Source: Sulfobacillus acidophilus DSM 10332
Lineage (GTDB): Bacteria > Bacillota > Sulfobacillia > Sulfobacillales > Sulfobacillaceae
NCBI GenBank assembly: GCA_000237975.1
Contig: CP003179.1
Span: 3,006,270 to 3,070,269, forward strand
Direction: 5' to 3'
DNA: 64,000 bases
Positions 9,491-18,029 of the stretch are shown here, in pieces (position 1 is the first letter of the stretch; every line of letters begins with the position of its first letter). The notes below the pieces were generated by a model. It was not told the DNA's origin. It saw only the letters and a list, made by a program, of their open reading frames with translations, and did no database searches. The position numbers and the translations under genes are program-made.

Positions 9491-11176
9491 TTACCCCACG
9501 GTAGACGGCGGCACACTGCTGGCCGTCAAAAGTCCCGGCTCCATGACGGCTTGGCGCGGCGTTTCGGCTTCATCCACCGTGCCGACCGCCAACTCTAAGA
9601 CTTCCGTCAGCCGATCAACGGGAATGACCTCGATACCCATCGACGAAAAGAGATCTTGCCAATTGTCCCGGGGTATCAACACGCGGGTACACCCCGCTTG
9701 CATCGCCGCTTCCACTTTGGCCACGACCCCGCCCACCGGTTTGACATGCCCCCGAATCGACAGCTCTCCGGTCATGGCGAGCCGATTGTCCACCGGCCGA
9801 TTCATAATGGCGGAATAACAGGCCACGGCAATCGCAATCCCGGCCGATGGCCCGTCCAACGGCACTCCCCCGGGAAAGTTAATATGCAAATCGTAGGCAT
9901 CCGGGTCTACTCCGGCCACATTTTTCAAAACCGTCACGACGTTGTCGACCGAACTGCGGGCCAAGGACCGACGGCGGATTGTACGCCCGTGCGTGCCCAA
10001 TTCTTCCTCATCCACGACCCCCGTGACCTCGATTTTCCCATGCCCCGGATGTGCGACCGCCTCCACCTCTAACAAGGTCCCTAAATTGGGACCGTAAATC
10101 GCCAGGCCGTTGACCAATCCCACTGCAGGCGCATCGGCCACTTTTTTCTCCGGCCGTGGGTTATATTGTCCCGAATTCACCACCCATTCCACGTCACGCT
10201 GGGTCATTTGGTGACGGTTTTCGGTCAGTGCTACCCCCGCCGCAATTTGCACCATATTCACGGCTTCGCGGCCATTGGTGGCGTATCGTTGAATCACGTC
10301 CAGCGCACCCGGTTCAACAAGAATCCCCATCCGTTCCGCCGCTTGCGCCGCAATCGTGCGGACCTCCGACGGCAAAAGGGCGCGGAAATAAATTTCCAAA
10401 CAGCGCGATCGAATAGCCGGTGGAATTTCTTGCGGTTGACGCGTCGTGGCTCCCACCAACCGAAAGTCCGCGGGCAACCCGTTTTCAAAAATATCCTGAA
10501 TGTGCAGCGGAATGTTGGGATCTTCCGCATTGTAATAGGCCGACTCGAAAAAGACTTTTCGGTCTTCCAGCACTTTGAGGAGCTTATTCATCTGAATCGG
10601 ATGCAACTCGCCGATTTCATCGATGAACAAAATCCCCCCATGCGCTTTGGTCACGGCTCCCGGCTTCGGCTGCGGAATGCCCGCCATGCCCATCGGCCCG
10701 GCCCCTTGATAGATCGGATCATGGACGGACCCGATTAAGGGATCGGCAATCCCCCGTTCGTCAAAACGAGCGGTGGTCGCGTCCAGTTCAATGAATTTTG
10801 CATCCGGACGAAAGGGTGACCACCCCATTTTTTTCGCCTCTTCCAGCACCAAACGAGCCGCCGCCGTTTTCCCTACCCCGGGTGGCCCGTAGATAATGAC
10901 ATGTTGTGGGTTCGGACCGCAGAGAGCGGCTCTCAAGGCTTTCACACCGTCCGCCTGTCCGACGATGTCGTCAAAACGGGTCGGCCGGGTTTTTTCGGAT
11001 AACGGCTCCGATAGTTGAATGGCCCGCATCCGCCGAAGCTTGTCAATCTCTTTTTTCGACTCCCGTTCGACCGCCACTTTGTTCCCTTGCTGGGACTTGA
11101 GCATGTTCCAAAAATAAAGGCCAATAATCACCAGAAAGAAAAATTGGACGAAGGTGACGACGCTTTGTAAATTCAT
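9491..11176 (-). CDS. lonB: Membrane-anchored ATP-dependent protease LonB
   Basis: The ATG at 11176 is chosen because AAAGGAGGGG lies just upstream; it gives 561 residues, the usual LonB length. There is one N-terminal transmembrane helix (about residues 7-24), no LON substrate domain, an AAA+ module with Walker [12 protein letters not shown] and Walker B GGILFIDEIGEL, and a Lon protease domain with [12 protein letters not shown] and GGVVAKVEAAMQAG. LonB is found in spore formers, where in Bacillus it is forespore-expressed; here it sits directly upstream of lonA and close to germination genes, which agrees with that role. Confidence 0.93.
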   Translation of the reverse strand: MNLQSVVTFVQFFFLVIIGLYFWNMLKSQQGNKVAVERESKKEIDKLRRMRAIQLSEPLSEKTRPTRFDDIVGQADGVKALRAALCGPNPQHVIIYGPPGVGKTAAARLVLEEAKKMGWSPFRPDAKFIELDATTARFDERGIADPLIGSVHDPIYQGAGPMGMAGIPQPKPGAVTKAHGGILFIDEIGELHPIQMNKLLKVLEDRKVFFESAYYNAEDPNIPLHIQDIFENGLPADFRLVGATTRQPQEIPPAIRSRCLEIYFRALLPSEVRTIAAQAAERMGILVEPGALDVIQRYATNGREAVNMVQIAAGVALTENRHQMTQRDVEWVVNSGQYNPRPEKKVADAPAVGLVNGLAIYGPNLGTLLEVEAVAHPGHGKIEVTGVVDEEELGTHGRTIRRRSLARSSVDNVVTVLKNVAGVDPDAYDLHINFPGGVPLDGPSAGIAIAVACYSAIMNRPVDNRLAMTGELSIRGHVKPVGGVVAKVEAAMQAGCTRVLIPRDNWQDLFSSMGIEVIPVDRLTEVLELAVGTVDEAETPRQAVMEPGLLTASSVPPSTVG

Positions 11177-11335
11177 CGTACCCCTCCTTTCGCTGTTTCT
11201 CGCTTCACCGCGTGATTCCGGCCAAAATCCCGGAATCGTCCTCCCTAGTGTGGCCAAAAGCTAACCGCCTAACGCGTTAAATCCTGGCGGTCTATGGAAA
11301 ATTATGCCCAATCCCCCGCCACTTCATGACCTCAC

Positions 11336-11363
11336 AAAAAAAGCCCTGGGATTTACCCAAGGC
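11336..11363 (-). terminator. Rho-independent terminator downstream of the MFS remnant
   Basis: On the minus strand an 8-bp stem with one mismatch (GCCTTGGG / CCCAGGGC, loop TAAAT) is followed by seven T. It is about 150 bases past the stop of the MFS remnant. The space 11177-11516 between lonB and that remnant holds nothing else that I recognise except the lonB ribosome-binding site. Confidence 0.7.
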
Positions 11364-11516
11364 ATGTCGTCCGAAACCCCTAAAAATTGCGAGGTTGAAG
11401 GCGGCAAACGTCAAAGACTATCCCCACCATCTTTTAAATATGTCCAGAGCCATTCGACCCCATCCCACCCGAAAGGGCTTTTGAGCGAAAACAAAACGTG
11501 GCCGCCTTACCGCTCG

Positions 11517-12270
11517 TCAAGCCGATACGGGCCCCCGGAGAAGGGAAAATAATCCGGCTACCATCATAAGCCCAATGGCCAAATAAAACGCGGCATGCAT
11601 GCCCTGAGTAAAGCTGGTTCGAAGGAGCGGCGACAATCCGCCCGTGCCCACAAATATCGCAAACGCCAGACGGCGCGGGATTTCCGTGGCCGCCACCACC
11701 ATGGCGGTAGCAAACGACAGTACCATGCCGACATTGGCAAATGTCCGCAGCATACCGGAGGCGATCCCGTACGCCCCCCTTGGCGCTCCTTTCATCACCG
11801 CCGCATTATTAGCCGGGAAAAATCCCGCATTCCCAATCCCGTTGACGATGCTGATCGCAGTTACGCGCCATAAGGGGCTCGATACCCCTAAATGGGCGTA
11901 TAAAAAGAGCGAGACGGCTTGAATCATGAGTCCGGCACTAGCCGGTCCCGCCGGTCCGAAACGATCCACCAATCGACCGGTGACCGGCCCTAAAAGGCCT
12001 CCCGCCAAGTATCCCGGAACCATTAACAAGGCTGCCGCCATGGGGGTCAGTTTCCGCACCCCTTGAAGGTACATCATAATTAAAAAGAGGACCGAAAAAT
12101 TCCCCACCGCTTGAAAAAAGGCGGCCACAAACGAGGCGCTGACCATCCGCACCCGAAAGAGCTCCAAATGGAGCATAGGAGACGATTGCCGCCGTTCCAC
12201 CATGATAAAAACCCCTAAAAAGACAAGGCCCAACAGGAGTTCCCCGCCCAACCGCATCGTCAGGGAATGC
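11517..12270 (-). pseudogene. C-terminal half of a DHA2-type MFS drug transporter
   Basis: About 250 residues are readable, with the segment VERRQSSPMLHLELFR that precedes the second half of 14-helix EmrB/QacA-type exporters, followed by about eight membrane helices. The first six or so helices are missing. A short N-terminal piece of the same kind of protein lies on the opposite strand at 12566-12655. The two parts do not join in frame even if the inversion described below is undone, so an internal deletion must also have occurred. The gene would have been driven with the neighbouring tetR. Confidence 0.7.
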
Positions 12271-12280
12271 GCCGCCAGAT

Positions 12281-12565
12281 GCGGCGGTTGACTGGGGGAC
12301 GACCGGGGCGGATTTTTTGGCTTTGTGGTACGCCTTTTGGGTGCGAGGGCTCAAAGATGTCCGTATTCGGGAGATTTTGAAAGCGCATCTGGAGGGTTGG
12401 CAATCTCGCTGGGCGGGCTTGGTTTCGGCCGACCCTAATTCGGCGGCCGCCACGTTTTGGATGGCGGTGGCGTTGGGTTTACCGATTTTAACCGCCACCG
12501 GGCTTCAGGGCAGCGAGGCGGCACTGGCCTATGGACTTCGTCATGTAGGAGAGGAGACGAGCTAA
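12281..12565 (+). pseudogene. C-terminal ligand-binding part of a TetR regulator, inverted away from its N-terminal half
   Basis: This frame reads AAVDWGTTGADFLALWYAFW and continues with alpha-helical sequence to a stop at 12563-12565. It looks like the ligand domain of a TetR-type regulator but has no start. If the segment 12281-12655 is flipped, the N-terminal half ending RFREQPPD joins it exactly in frame to give a 174-residue TetR protein. The stop is followed directly by the start of an MFS fragment with GGAGAGGAG upstream, the usual regulator-exporter order. Confidence 0.7.
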
Positions 12566-12688
12566 ATGCGGCAATCTTTTGCGGCCCCTGCCCAAGCCTC
12601 TTCATCCGGTCGTACCGGGTGGGCTTTGGCGGTTATTGTATTGGCGCCCCCGGCGATCCGGCGGCTGTTCCCGAAAGCGGGCCAATAA
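12566..12688 (+). pseudogene. N-terminal piece of the MFS transporter (inverted segment)
   Basis: An ATG with a good ribosome-binding site (GGAGAGGAG) starts a 40-residue frame. Its first 30 residues (polar lead, then SSGRTGWALAVIVLA) look like the start of an EmrB/QacA-type transporter entering helix 1. After about 12655 the sequence is the reverse strand of tetR and the frame becomes nonsense. Confidence 0.6.
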
Positions 12689-12895
12689 CCAATGTAATAA
12701 CGCCTGTTCCAGGTCTTCTTTATGCGGAAAATAATAATGGAGGGTGGCGATATTCACGCCCGCCCGATCGGCCACCGCGCGCGTTCTGAGCCCGTCCAAC
12801 CCGTCTGCCACGGCCACGGCAAACGCGGCAGCCAGAATCGCCTCTTGAGTTTTTTGCCCCCGTGGGGTTGTCGGCGTCCCATCGCCTGATTTCAT
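12656..12895 (-). pseudogene. N-terminal DNA-binding part of a TetR-family regulator
   Basis: The first 80 residues hold the TetR helix-turn-helix (TQEAILAAAF, then AVADRAGVNIATLHYYFPHK) starting from an ATG preceded by GGGGAGGTGC. After RFREQPPD the frame runs into the reverse strand of an MFS fragment. The matching C-terminal half is at 12281-12565 on the other strand. In this orientation the regulator is probably not functional, although a chimeric 97-residue product with an intact DNA-binding head could be made. Confidence 0.75.
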
Positions 12896-12918
12896 TCATT
12901 GCACCTCCCCTCATTATC

Positions 12919-12938
12919 TTAATCAATCGGTTGATTAA
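12919..12938. promoter_or_regulatory. Palindromic operator for the TetR regulator
   Basis: The 20-base near-palindrome TTAATCAATCGGTTGATTAA lies about 25 bases upstream of the tetR start. Eight-base arms match perfectly around a 4-base centre. This is the size and place expected for autoregulation by a TetR dimer. The same gap holds the ribosome-binding sites of tetR and of the divergent murE-like gene. Confidence 0.6.
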
Positions 12939-13023
12939 TAAGAAACCCACGCGGGACAGGCGCTGAGCTCGCCCATTTGCCATAGAATACGGCAAAAATA
13001 CCGTATATTACCAGGAGGCTCTC

Positions 13024-14481
13024 ATGGCCACGCTGCTTTCTTTGTTGGAAGGTCTACCGGGCTTTGACCGGTCCGTCCTAACCGATCTCCCTATCCGGTC
13101 CATTGTCCTCGATTCTCGCCAAGCTACGGTTCAGAGTCTCTTTGTGGCTCTCCCGGGCCAACATCAACACGGCGCCGACTTTGCGGCGGATGCCGTTCGG
13201 CGAGGAGCGGTGGCCGTCATCTCGAGTGCATCGCGCCCTTCCGGTTGGCCACCGGTAATTCCCTGGATTCAGACGGATAATCCCCGAATGTGGCTACCGA
13301 CTCTAGCGGCCCGCCTGTACCAATTTCCCGCCCGCCGTCTCACCCTCTATGGGGTCACCGGGACCAACGGGAAAACCACGACCGTTTACATGCTGGCCGC
13401 GATATTACGGCGTGCCGGCCGCCGGGTCGCCTTTTGGAGCACCAATCAGGTCGAAGGCATCCCCCATCCTTACCGTCCCGCCATGACCACTCCCGATTCG
13501 CCGGCCTTGCACGAATTTTTGCGGCAAGCGGTAGATACCGGGGCAGAAGACGTCTTGTTGGAAGTCTCGTCGCACGCGTTGGCGCTTAACCGCATCGGCG
13601 GACTGCGGTTTGCCGCCGTCGCCGTGACCAATATTACGCCCGATCATTTGGATTTTCATGGTTCGTTCGCAGACTATGTGGCGGCCAAGGCATCCATTGT
13701 GCAATATGTCAAACCCGGTGGCGCGGTGATATTAAACGGGGATGATCCGGTGATTTCCGGCTGGCAAACGCCGGCCGTGGTCACGCGAACCACCTACGGG
13801 TTTTCCGGGACTCACCCCTTAACCGCCCGGATCATCGAATCGCATGCGGATCACAGCCGATGGGAATGGTTTTGGCAAAACCAATCCTATGGTGAAATCG
13901 TCCTTCCGGTCCCCGGACGCCATAATATCCAAAATGCCCTCGCCGCCTTGGGCATGGCCCTTCATTGCGGGATCGCACCGGACGTCGCTCGTGATGCGTT
14001 AGCGCATTTCGTACCCGCTCCCCGCCGGCTCGAAACGGTGACCCAAGGCGACATTACCGTGGTCAGCGATGTGGCGATGAACCGGGCTAGTTATGAGGCC
14101 GTCTTGGCGACCGTCCATTCTCTCGGGCGCCCCGTCGTCGTGGTCAACGCCATTCGCGGTAATCGCGGTCCGGATATCAATCGCGACATTGTCGACGTGC
14201 TGGCGGACTGGGCCGATCACATGGCCTTTGCCCCGGTCATTGCGACCCTGAGTACCGATCAGGTCGCATCCTTATCCGTCGACTATCGCGTGCGCCCGGA
14301 CGAACAAGCGGCATTTTTAGAGCAAGCCAACCGGCGCGGATTGGCCGTGATCTGTACCGATACGTTAGAGGCGGCCATCGATGCCGCCCTGGCCCGGCTG
14401 CCGAAGGGCGGCATCCTCTTATTGCTGGGTACCTTTGGCATGGACGCCGGTCTGGCCCTGGTCCGGGATCGGATCGGTTAG
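13024..14481 (+). CDS. MurE-like Mur ligase family protein
   Basis: This 485-residue protein has the three-domain Mur ligase build: an N-terminal UDP-binding-like domain (DSRQATVQSLFVALPG), the ATP-binding P-loop GVTGTNGKTTT at about residues 113-123 and a C-terminal ligase domain. The start has CAGGAGG upstream. It differs from true MurE in the C-terminal part: the usual DYAHTPD motif is degenerate (DVAMNRASY) and no DNPR motif for diaminopimelate is visible, and there are no other mur genes nearby. It may be a paralogue that joins an amino acid to another substrate. The end overlaps the convergent acetyltransferase by 4 bases. Confidence 0.75.
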   Translation: MATLLSLLEGLPGFDRSVLTDLPIRSIVLDSRQATVQSLFVALPGQHQHGADFAADAVRRGAVAVISSASRPSGWPPVIPWIQTDNPRMWLPTLAARLYQFPARRLTLYGVTGTNGKTTTVYMLAAILRRAGRRVAFWSTNQVEGIPHPYRPAMTTPDSPALHEFLRQAVDTGAEDVLLEVSSHALALNRIGGLRFAAVAVTNITPDHLDFHGSFADYVAAKASIVQYVKPGGAVILNGDDPVISGWQTPAVVTRTTYGFSGTHPLTARIIESHADHSRWEWFWQNQSYGEIVLPVPGRHNIQNALAALGMALHCGIAPDVARDALAHFVPAPRRLETVTQGDITVVSDVAMNRASYEAVLATVHSLGRPVVVVNAIRGNRGPDINRDIVDVLADWADHMAFAPVIATLSTDQVASLSVDYRVRPDEQAAFLEQANRRGLAVICTDTLEAAIDAALARLPKGGILLLLGTFGMDAGLALVRDRIG

Positions 14482-14948
14482 GCAAAGACCTTCATGACGA
14501 TGTAGGCGTCTTCCCCATTGCCGAAAAACCTGGGCATCTCCGAAACCACCTGCCAACCAATCGTCTGTAAGACCCGTAATTGGGGGGTATTGGACCGGCG
14601 TACTTCGCCTAAAAAGGCCCTCGCCCCCCGCGCTTGGGCCAAGGGTTCGGCCGCGGTCAATAAAAAGGCCGCCAATCCTTGGTGACGGTAGTCGGGATCG
14701 GTCACATTTGCCAACACATGGGCATACGCCCCAAACACCTCAAAACCGAAATAGGCGATAATTCGCGGCCCGTCCTTTACCACCAGGTAAATCGTTCTCG
14801 GCGAGAGATATTTGATCACTATCTGACCCCAAGACATCGGTTCAAGAAACACGCGCCGTTCCAATTGGGCAATTTGTCCAATATCTCGGCGTCGGAGCCG
14901 TTCCACACGGTACTGACGGTACCGACGCGGCCATTCGGATTCCGGCAT
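14478..14948 (-). CDS. GNAT family N-acetyltransferase
   Basis: This 156-residue protein has the GNAT fold, with the acetyl-CoA loop in the segment DPDYRHQGLAAFLLTAAEP and strands before it (AYFGFEVFGAYAHVLANVTD). It resembles RimI-type and other small acetyltransferases, but the substrate is unknown. It stands alone on the minus strand, converging with the MurE-like gene. Confidence 0.78.
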   Translation of the reverse strand: MPESEWPRRYRQYRVERLRRRDIGQIAQLERRVFLEPMSWGQIVIKYLSPRTIYLVVKDGPRIIAYFGFEVFGAYAHVLANVTDPDYRHQGLAAFLLTAAEPLAQARGARAFLGEVRRSNTPQLRVLQTIGWQVVSEMPRFFGNGEDAYIVMKVFA

Positions 14949-15086
14949 GCTACATCCCCCCTGTCACTTTACGAAAGAGAATGGCTGCCGGTCCCTCCTT
15001 GTGGAAAATTTTTGCTCTGGTGTCTCACTTTACCAGCCAGCGGGATAGGATATCAACGGTACTGCCATTAAACGAGGTGATCTCTC

Positions 15087-16568
15087 ATGCTTCCTCTCAC
15101 CACCGGTCATATTCTTGACAGTTGGGCCCGTTTGACCCCGGAACAGGTTGCCGTGATTGACGCCACAACCGATACCGCCTGGTCCTATCGTGATTTGGCC
15201 CAAGCCTGTGATCGTACCGCCGCCCGCTTACACGACCTAGGGGTGAAATCGGGCGACGTGATCGCCTATGTCTCCGACGAACGCCTAAATACCGTCGCCC
15301 TCTGGTATGCCCTCGGAAAATTAGGGGCGAGCTGGTGCCCCTTAAATCCCCGCGCTACCGTCGACGATTGGATTCGGCAAATAACCCATGCCGAGGCTTC
15401 TCTGGTCTTGTATTCCGAGAGCTTTGAAACATCCGTCAATCGCTTGCCGGTCCGGTCGGTCGATTTAGGCCGTTCTCCTCTCGATGCCCCGGCTCCGGTT
15501 TCCTGGCCCGTCACCGCACATTGGCCCGACCGGGCCGGCATTCTTTACACGTCGGGAACCACGGGGAGTCCGAAGGGGGCCTGGCATAGTCATCGGAGTC
15601 TTTGGGGATGGAACACGAGCGTCTTATGCTCTCTCGGCATCGGCGGATCTGATCGTTTCTTGAACCCCTACCCCCTGTACCACATGGGAGGTATCGGTTT
15701 TACGTTGGCGGCCATCCAAGCCGGTGCCACGACGGTGTTGGCCACACCTTTTGACGCCCAAGCGACCATAGAATATGTGCCGCGTTACGACATCACCGTC
15801 ACCATTATGGTACCGACTATGGTGCAAGCCCTCTTAGAACAGCCGGCCCCCGAGCGTCAGACGCTTTTAAATGGACACTGGCGCCATTTGGTGACAACCA
15901 GCGCCCCCCTTTTGGAGGATACGCGCCAAGGGATTCATCGCGAATGGCCAACGATCCGCTTGTCGGTCCTGTACTCCGCGACCGAAGCGGTCTTCACGGT
16001 CGCGTCGGACCATCACGGGCCCTCGTCCCTGACGGTGGGTCGCCCCGCCTTCGGCATGGATATTCGTATCCGTACGGAAGACGGGCGACCGGCTGCCCCC
16101 GGTCAGGCCGGGACCATCTATACCCGCGGGATTAGCCTCTTTGAGGGCTATCATCGGGCCCCCGATCAATTCCACGCGATTGACAGAGGTTGGCTGACAT
16201 GTTTTGACACCGGCTATCTGACAACGGACGGCGATTTGGTGCTCGTGGACCGAGCCGCCGATTTAATTAACTCGGGCGGTGAAAAGATCTCCTCGCTGGA
16301 AATCGAAAACATTTTACTGTCGCATCCGGCCATCAAAGAAGCCGGTGTGGTGGGACTACCCGACCCCTATTGGGGGGAACGCATCCATGCCGTCATTGTC
16401 CCCCGGATACCCGATTTGCACGAATCCGATCTCTATCCCTATTTATCCCAACATTTGCCTCGGTATAAATGGCCGAAAAGTTGGGCCTTTGTCCCCGAAT
16501 TACCGAAAACCAGCAGCGGCAAAATCTTAAAACGAGCGCTCCGGCAAGAAAACCCCCGGGGTCGGTAA
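15087..16568 (+). CDS. Acyl-CoA synthetase / AMP-dependent ligase
   Basis: This 493-residue enzyme has the adenylate-forming P-loop YTSGTTGSPKG, the A5-type motif YSATE, the A8-type motif LVDRAADLINSGGEKISS and the C-terminal catalytic lysine region PKTSSGKILKR. It activates a carboxylic acid to its acyl-adenylate and then a thioester; fatty acids are the usual substrates of this group, but the acid is not determined by the sequence. It is monocistronic, with GAGGTGA before the ATG and a strong hairpin at its end. Confidence 0.85.
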   Translation: MLPLTTGHILDSWARLTPEQVAVIDATTDTAWSYRDLAQACDRTAARLHDLGVKSGDVIAYVSDERLNTVALWYALGKLGASWCPLNPRATVDDWIRQITHAEASLVLYSESFETSVNRLPVRSVDLGRSPLDAPAPVSWPVTAHWPDRAGILYTSGTTGSPKGAWHSHRSLWGWNTSVLCSLGIGGSDRFLNPYPLYHMGGIGFTLAAIQAGATTVLATPFDAQATIEYVPRYDITVTIMVPTMVQALLEQPAPERQTLLNGHWRHLVTTSAPLLEDTRQGIHREWPTIRLSVLYSATEAVFTVASDHHGPSSLTVGRPAFGMDIRIRTEDGRPAAPGQAGTIYTRGISLFEGYHRAPDQFHAIDRGWLTCFDTGYLTTDGDLVLVDRAADLINSGGEKISSLEIENILLSHPAIKEAGVVGLPDPYWGERIHAVIVPRIPDLHESDLYPYLSQHLPRYKWPKSWAFVPELPKTSSGKILKRALRQENPRGR

Positions 16569-16585
16569 CCCTAAGACCCCGGGGG
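16553..16585. terminator. Bidirectional hairpin between two convergent genes
   Basis: A perfect 11-bp stem (CCCCCGGGGTC / GACCCCGGGGG, loop of 11) overlaps the end of the acyl-CoA synthetase gene. No T-run follows, so it may act as a weak terminator or RNA-protecting 3' hairpin for both strands. Confidence 0.5.
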
Positions 16586-16596
16586 CAACGCGGTCC

Positions 16597-16779
16597 CTAA
16601 CTGACGGTCGTATGGCTGGAGACGGCGTCGGGTCCGTGCACTTTGGCCACCGCCGCCTTCATTTGTTCCATCGTCGGGGCCTTACACTTAGTTTTCACCA
16701 CGAGGGCCCCCAAGGCGGCCAGCACGTCCCCGAACAAGAAGCCGCGAAACCAACGAAATTGCGGGTTGCCATATGCCAT
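16597..16779 (-). CDS. Small hypothetical protein (60 aa)
   Basis: The frame starts with an ATG preceded by a GGGGGTG motif and encodes MAYGNPQFRWFRGF, a hydrophobic stretch (VLAALGALVV) and a polar C-terminal half with a short helix (APTMEQMKAAVAKVHG). I do not recognise the family. It ends just after the hairpin of the neighbouring gene, which supports it being real. Confidence 0.45.
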   Translation of the reverse strand: MAYGNPQFRWFRGFLFGDVLAALGALVVKTKCKAPTMEQMKAAVAKVHGPDAVSSHTTVS

Positions 16780-16973
16780 ACGTTCACCCCCAAGGATTCA
16801 AACAGTATGCCGCGAAGCCGACCTAGTCCCCGATTACATGGTGGGCATCGGGCTCACCTCCTTTACGGTGGCTATAAGAAATTGTGATGATCGATATAAG
16901 TACGAAGCCATTGAGCTCCCCGGAGGGCCTTGATAGAGTGAAGATAAAGTTAGGGAACGGGAGGCCAACGGCG

Positions 16974-17246
16974 ATGGCTCATGTGGTTAGTCAACTGGCT
17001 CCGCTGTGGCACGGTCGCACGGCATGGATTGGGTTGGCCATTGTGCTGTTTTATGCCGTCGGAGCCTTGGTCACGGTCATGGCCATCGTCCCCCGTCGAC
17101 GCTCGACACGTTCACCCTTTGAGCTCCGACGCCGAACAGCTCATTCCCCGACCAACGGACGGTACGCGGTTGTGGTGGATATCCAGCCGTATTTAGAACA
17201 AGCCAAAGCCAAGCGCCCACCGCACCAACATGTCGGCTCGGATTAA
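16974..17246 (+). CDS. Small single-pass membrane protein (90 aa)
   Basis: The ATG at 16974 is preferred because GGGAGG lies about 10 bases upstream; an in-frame ATG exists further upstream without a site. One transmembrane helix (about residues 21-43, WIGLAIVLFYAVGALVTVMA) is followed by a basic cytoplasmic tail (VPRRRSTRSPFELRRR). The family is not recognised. Its end overlaps the convergent remnant by 4 bases. Confidence 0.5.
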   Translation: MAHVVSQLAPLWHGRTAWIGLAIVLFYAVGALVTVMAIVPRRRSTRSPFELRRRTAHSPTNGRYAVVVDIQPYLEQAKAKRPPHQHVGSD

Positions 17247-17623
17247 CTGATTTCCGGCGTATGATAGACTTGGGTCAAGTGATAACAGGCTAGCGTCATG
17301 GCTGCAAATCCCAATAAAGGCGGCATATCCTCCAAATCGACGGTAAAACACGGGCTGGCCCAATGGCGATGATACCGCCCCACCAGTTGGGATCCCCGGA
17401 TTTCCGCTTGCAACTGAACTCCTTGGAAGCGGCCACCGGCATGACCCGTGATGAGATGGCCGGATTGGCGAGCAATGACGCTTTCCCCGATGAGGGCGCC
17501 GCCGATTCGGAACGTACAGACCACGCCCGGAACCCATTGACCCTTGATATCCTGCCCGACAATCCGACCTCCGAAGTGCCCGTGAATACGCCCATCTTCC
17601 GTCGCCGCGAGAGAAAATTGCCA
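17243..17623 (-). pseudogene. Truncated hypothetical protein, possibly LURP-one-related
   Basis: About 126 residues are open from a TAG at 17624-17626, with no proper start. The beta-rich pattern (GRIHGHFGGRIVG, later QLVGRYHRHWASPCFTVDLED and a hydrophobic end LLGFAAMTLACYHL) weakly recalls tubby-like LURP-one-related proteins. A TnpB remnant abuts the 5' side, so the gene was probably cut by that element. Function is unknown. Confidence 0.4.
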
Positions 17624-17630
17624 CTAGGGC

Positions 17631-17925
17631 GTTCGCACAATTGCGGACGTTTATTCAATACAAGGCGCGGTTGGCTGGGGTCCCCGTGATCCTGGTCGAT
17701 CCGCGCAATACCTCGCGCACATGTCCCTCAGTGTGGATTGATCGACAAGCGCAATCGTCCGAACCAAGCCTCCTTTCGGTGTATCGCGTGTGGCTTCGCT
17801 GGCCCCGCCGACACCGTCGCTGCGGGCAACATTGCCCGTAGGGCTGCAGTCAACCAGCCGTACGCGGGATCGACTCCTCGGTCGATATCTAAAAGCTCCG
17901 CCCCTTTAGGGCGGGGTCGTTGACA
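17631..17925 (+). mobile_element. Right-end remnant of an IS200/IS605-type element with TnpB C-terminus
   Basis: The first frame reads FAQLRTFIQYKARLAGVP and VDPRNTSRTCPS, and after a frameshift near 17735 a second frame reads IDKRNRPNQASFRCIACGF followed by GPADTVAAGNIARRA. These are the C-terminal RuvC end and zinc-finger of TnpB. A perfect hairpin (CCGCCCC TTTA GGGCGGG, 17898-17915) lies just past the coding part, as at the right end of IS605-family elements. Only the last quarter of tnpB remains, so the element is dead. Confidence 0.75.
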
Positions 17926-18029
17926 GCAAAGGGCGGACGTCGCTTGAGCCACCACCTCGACCAGAAACGGCGCCAATGTCCCACGTATGATTCCCTTGCT
18001 CCCCCTCCCGCCACCCTAACCTTGTGATA

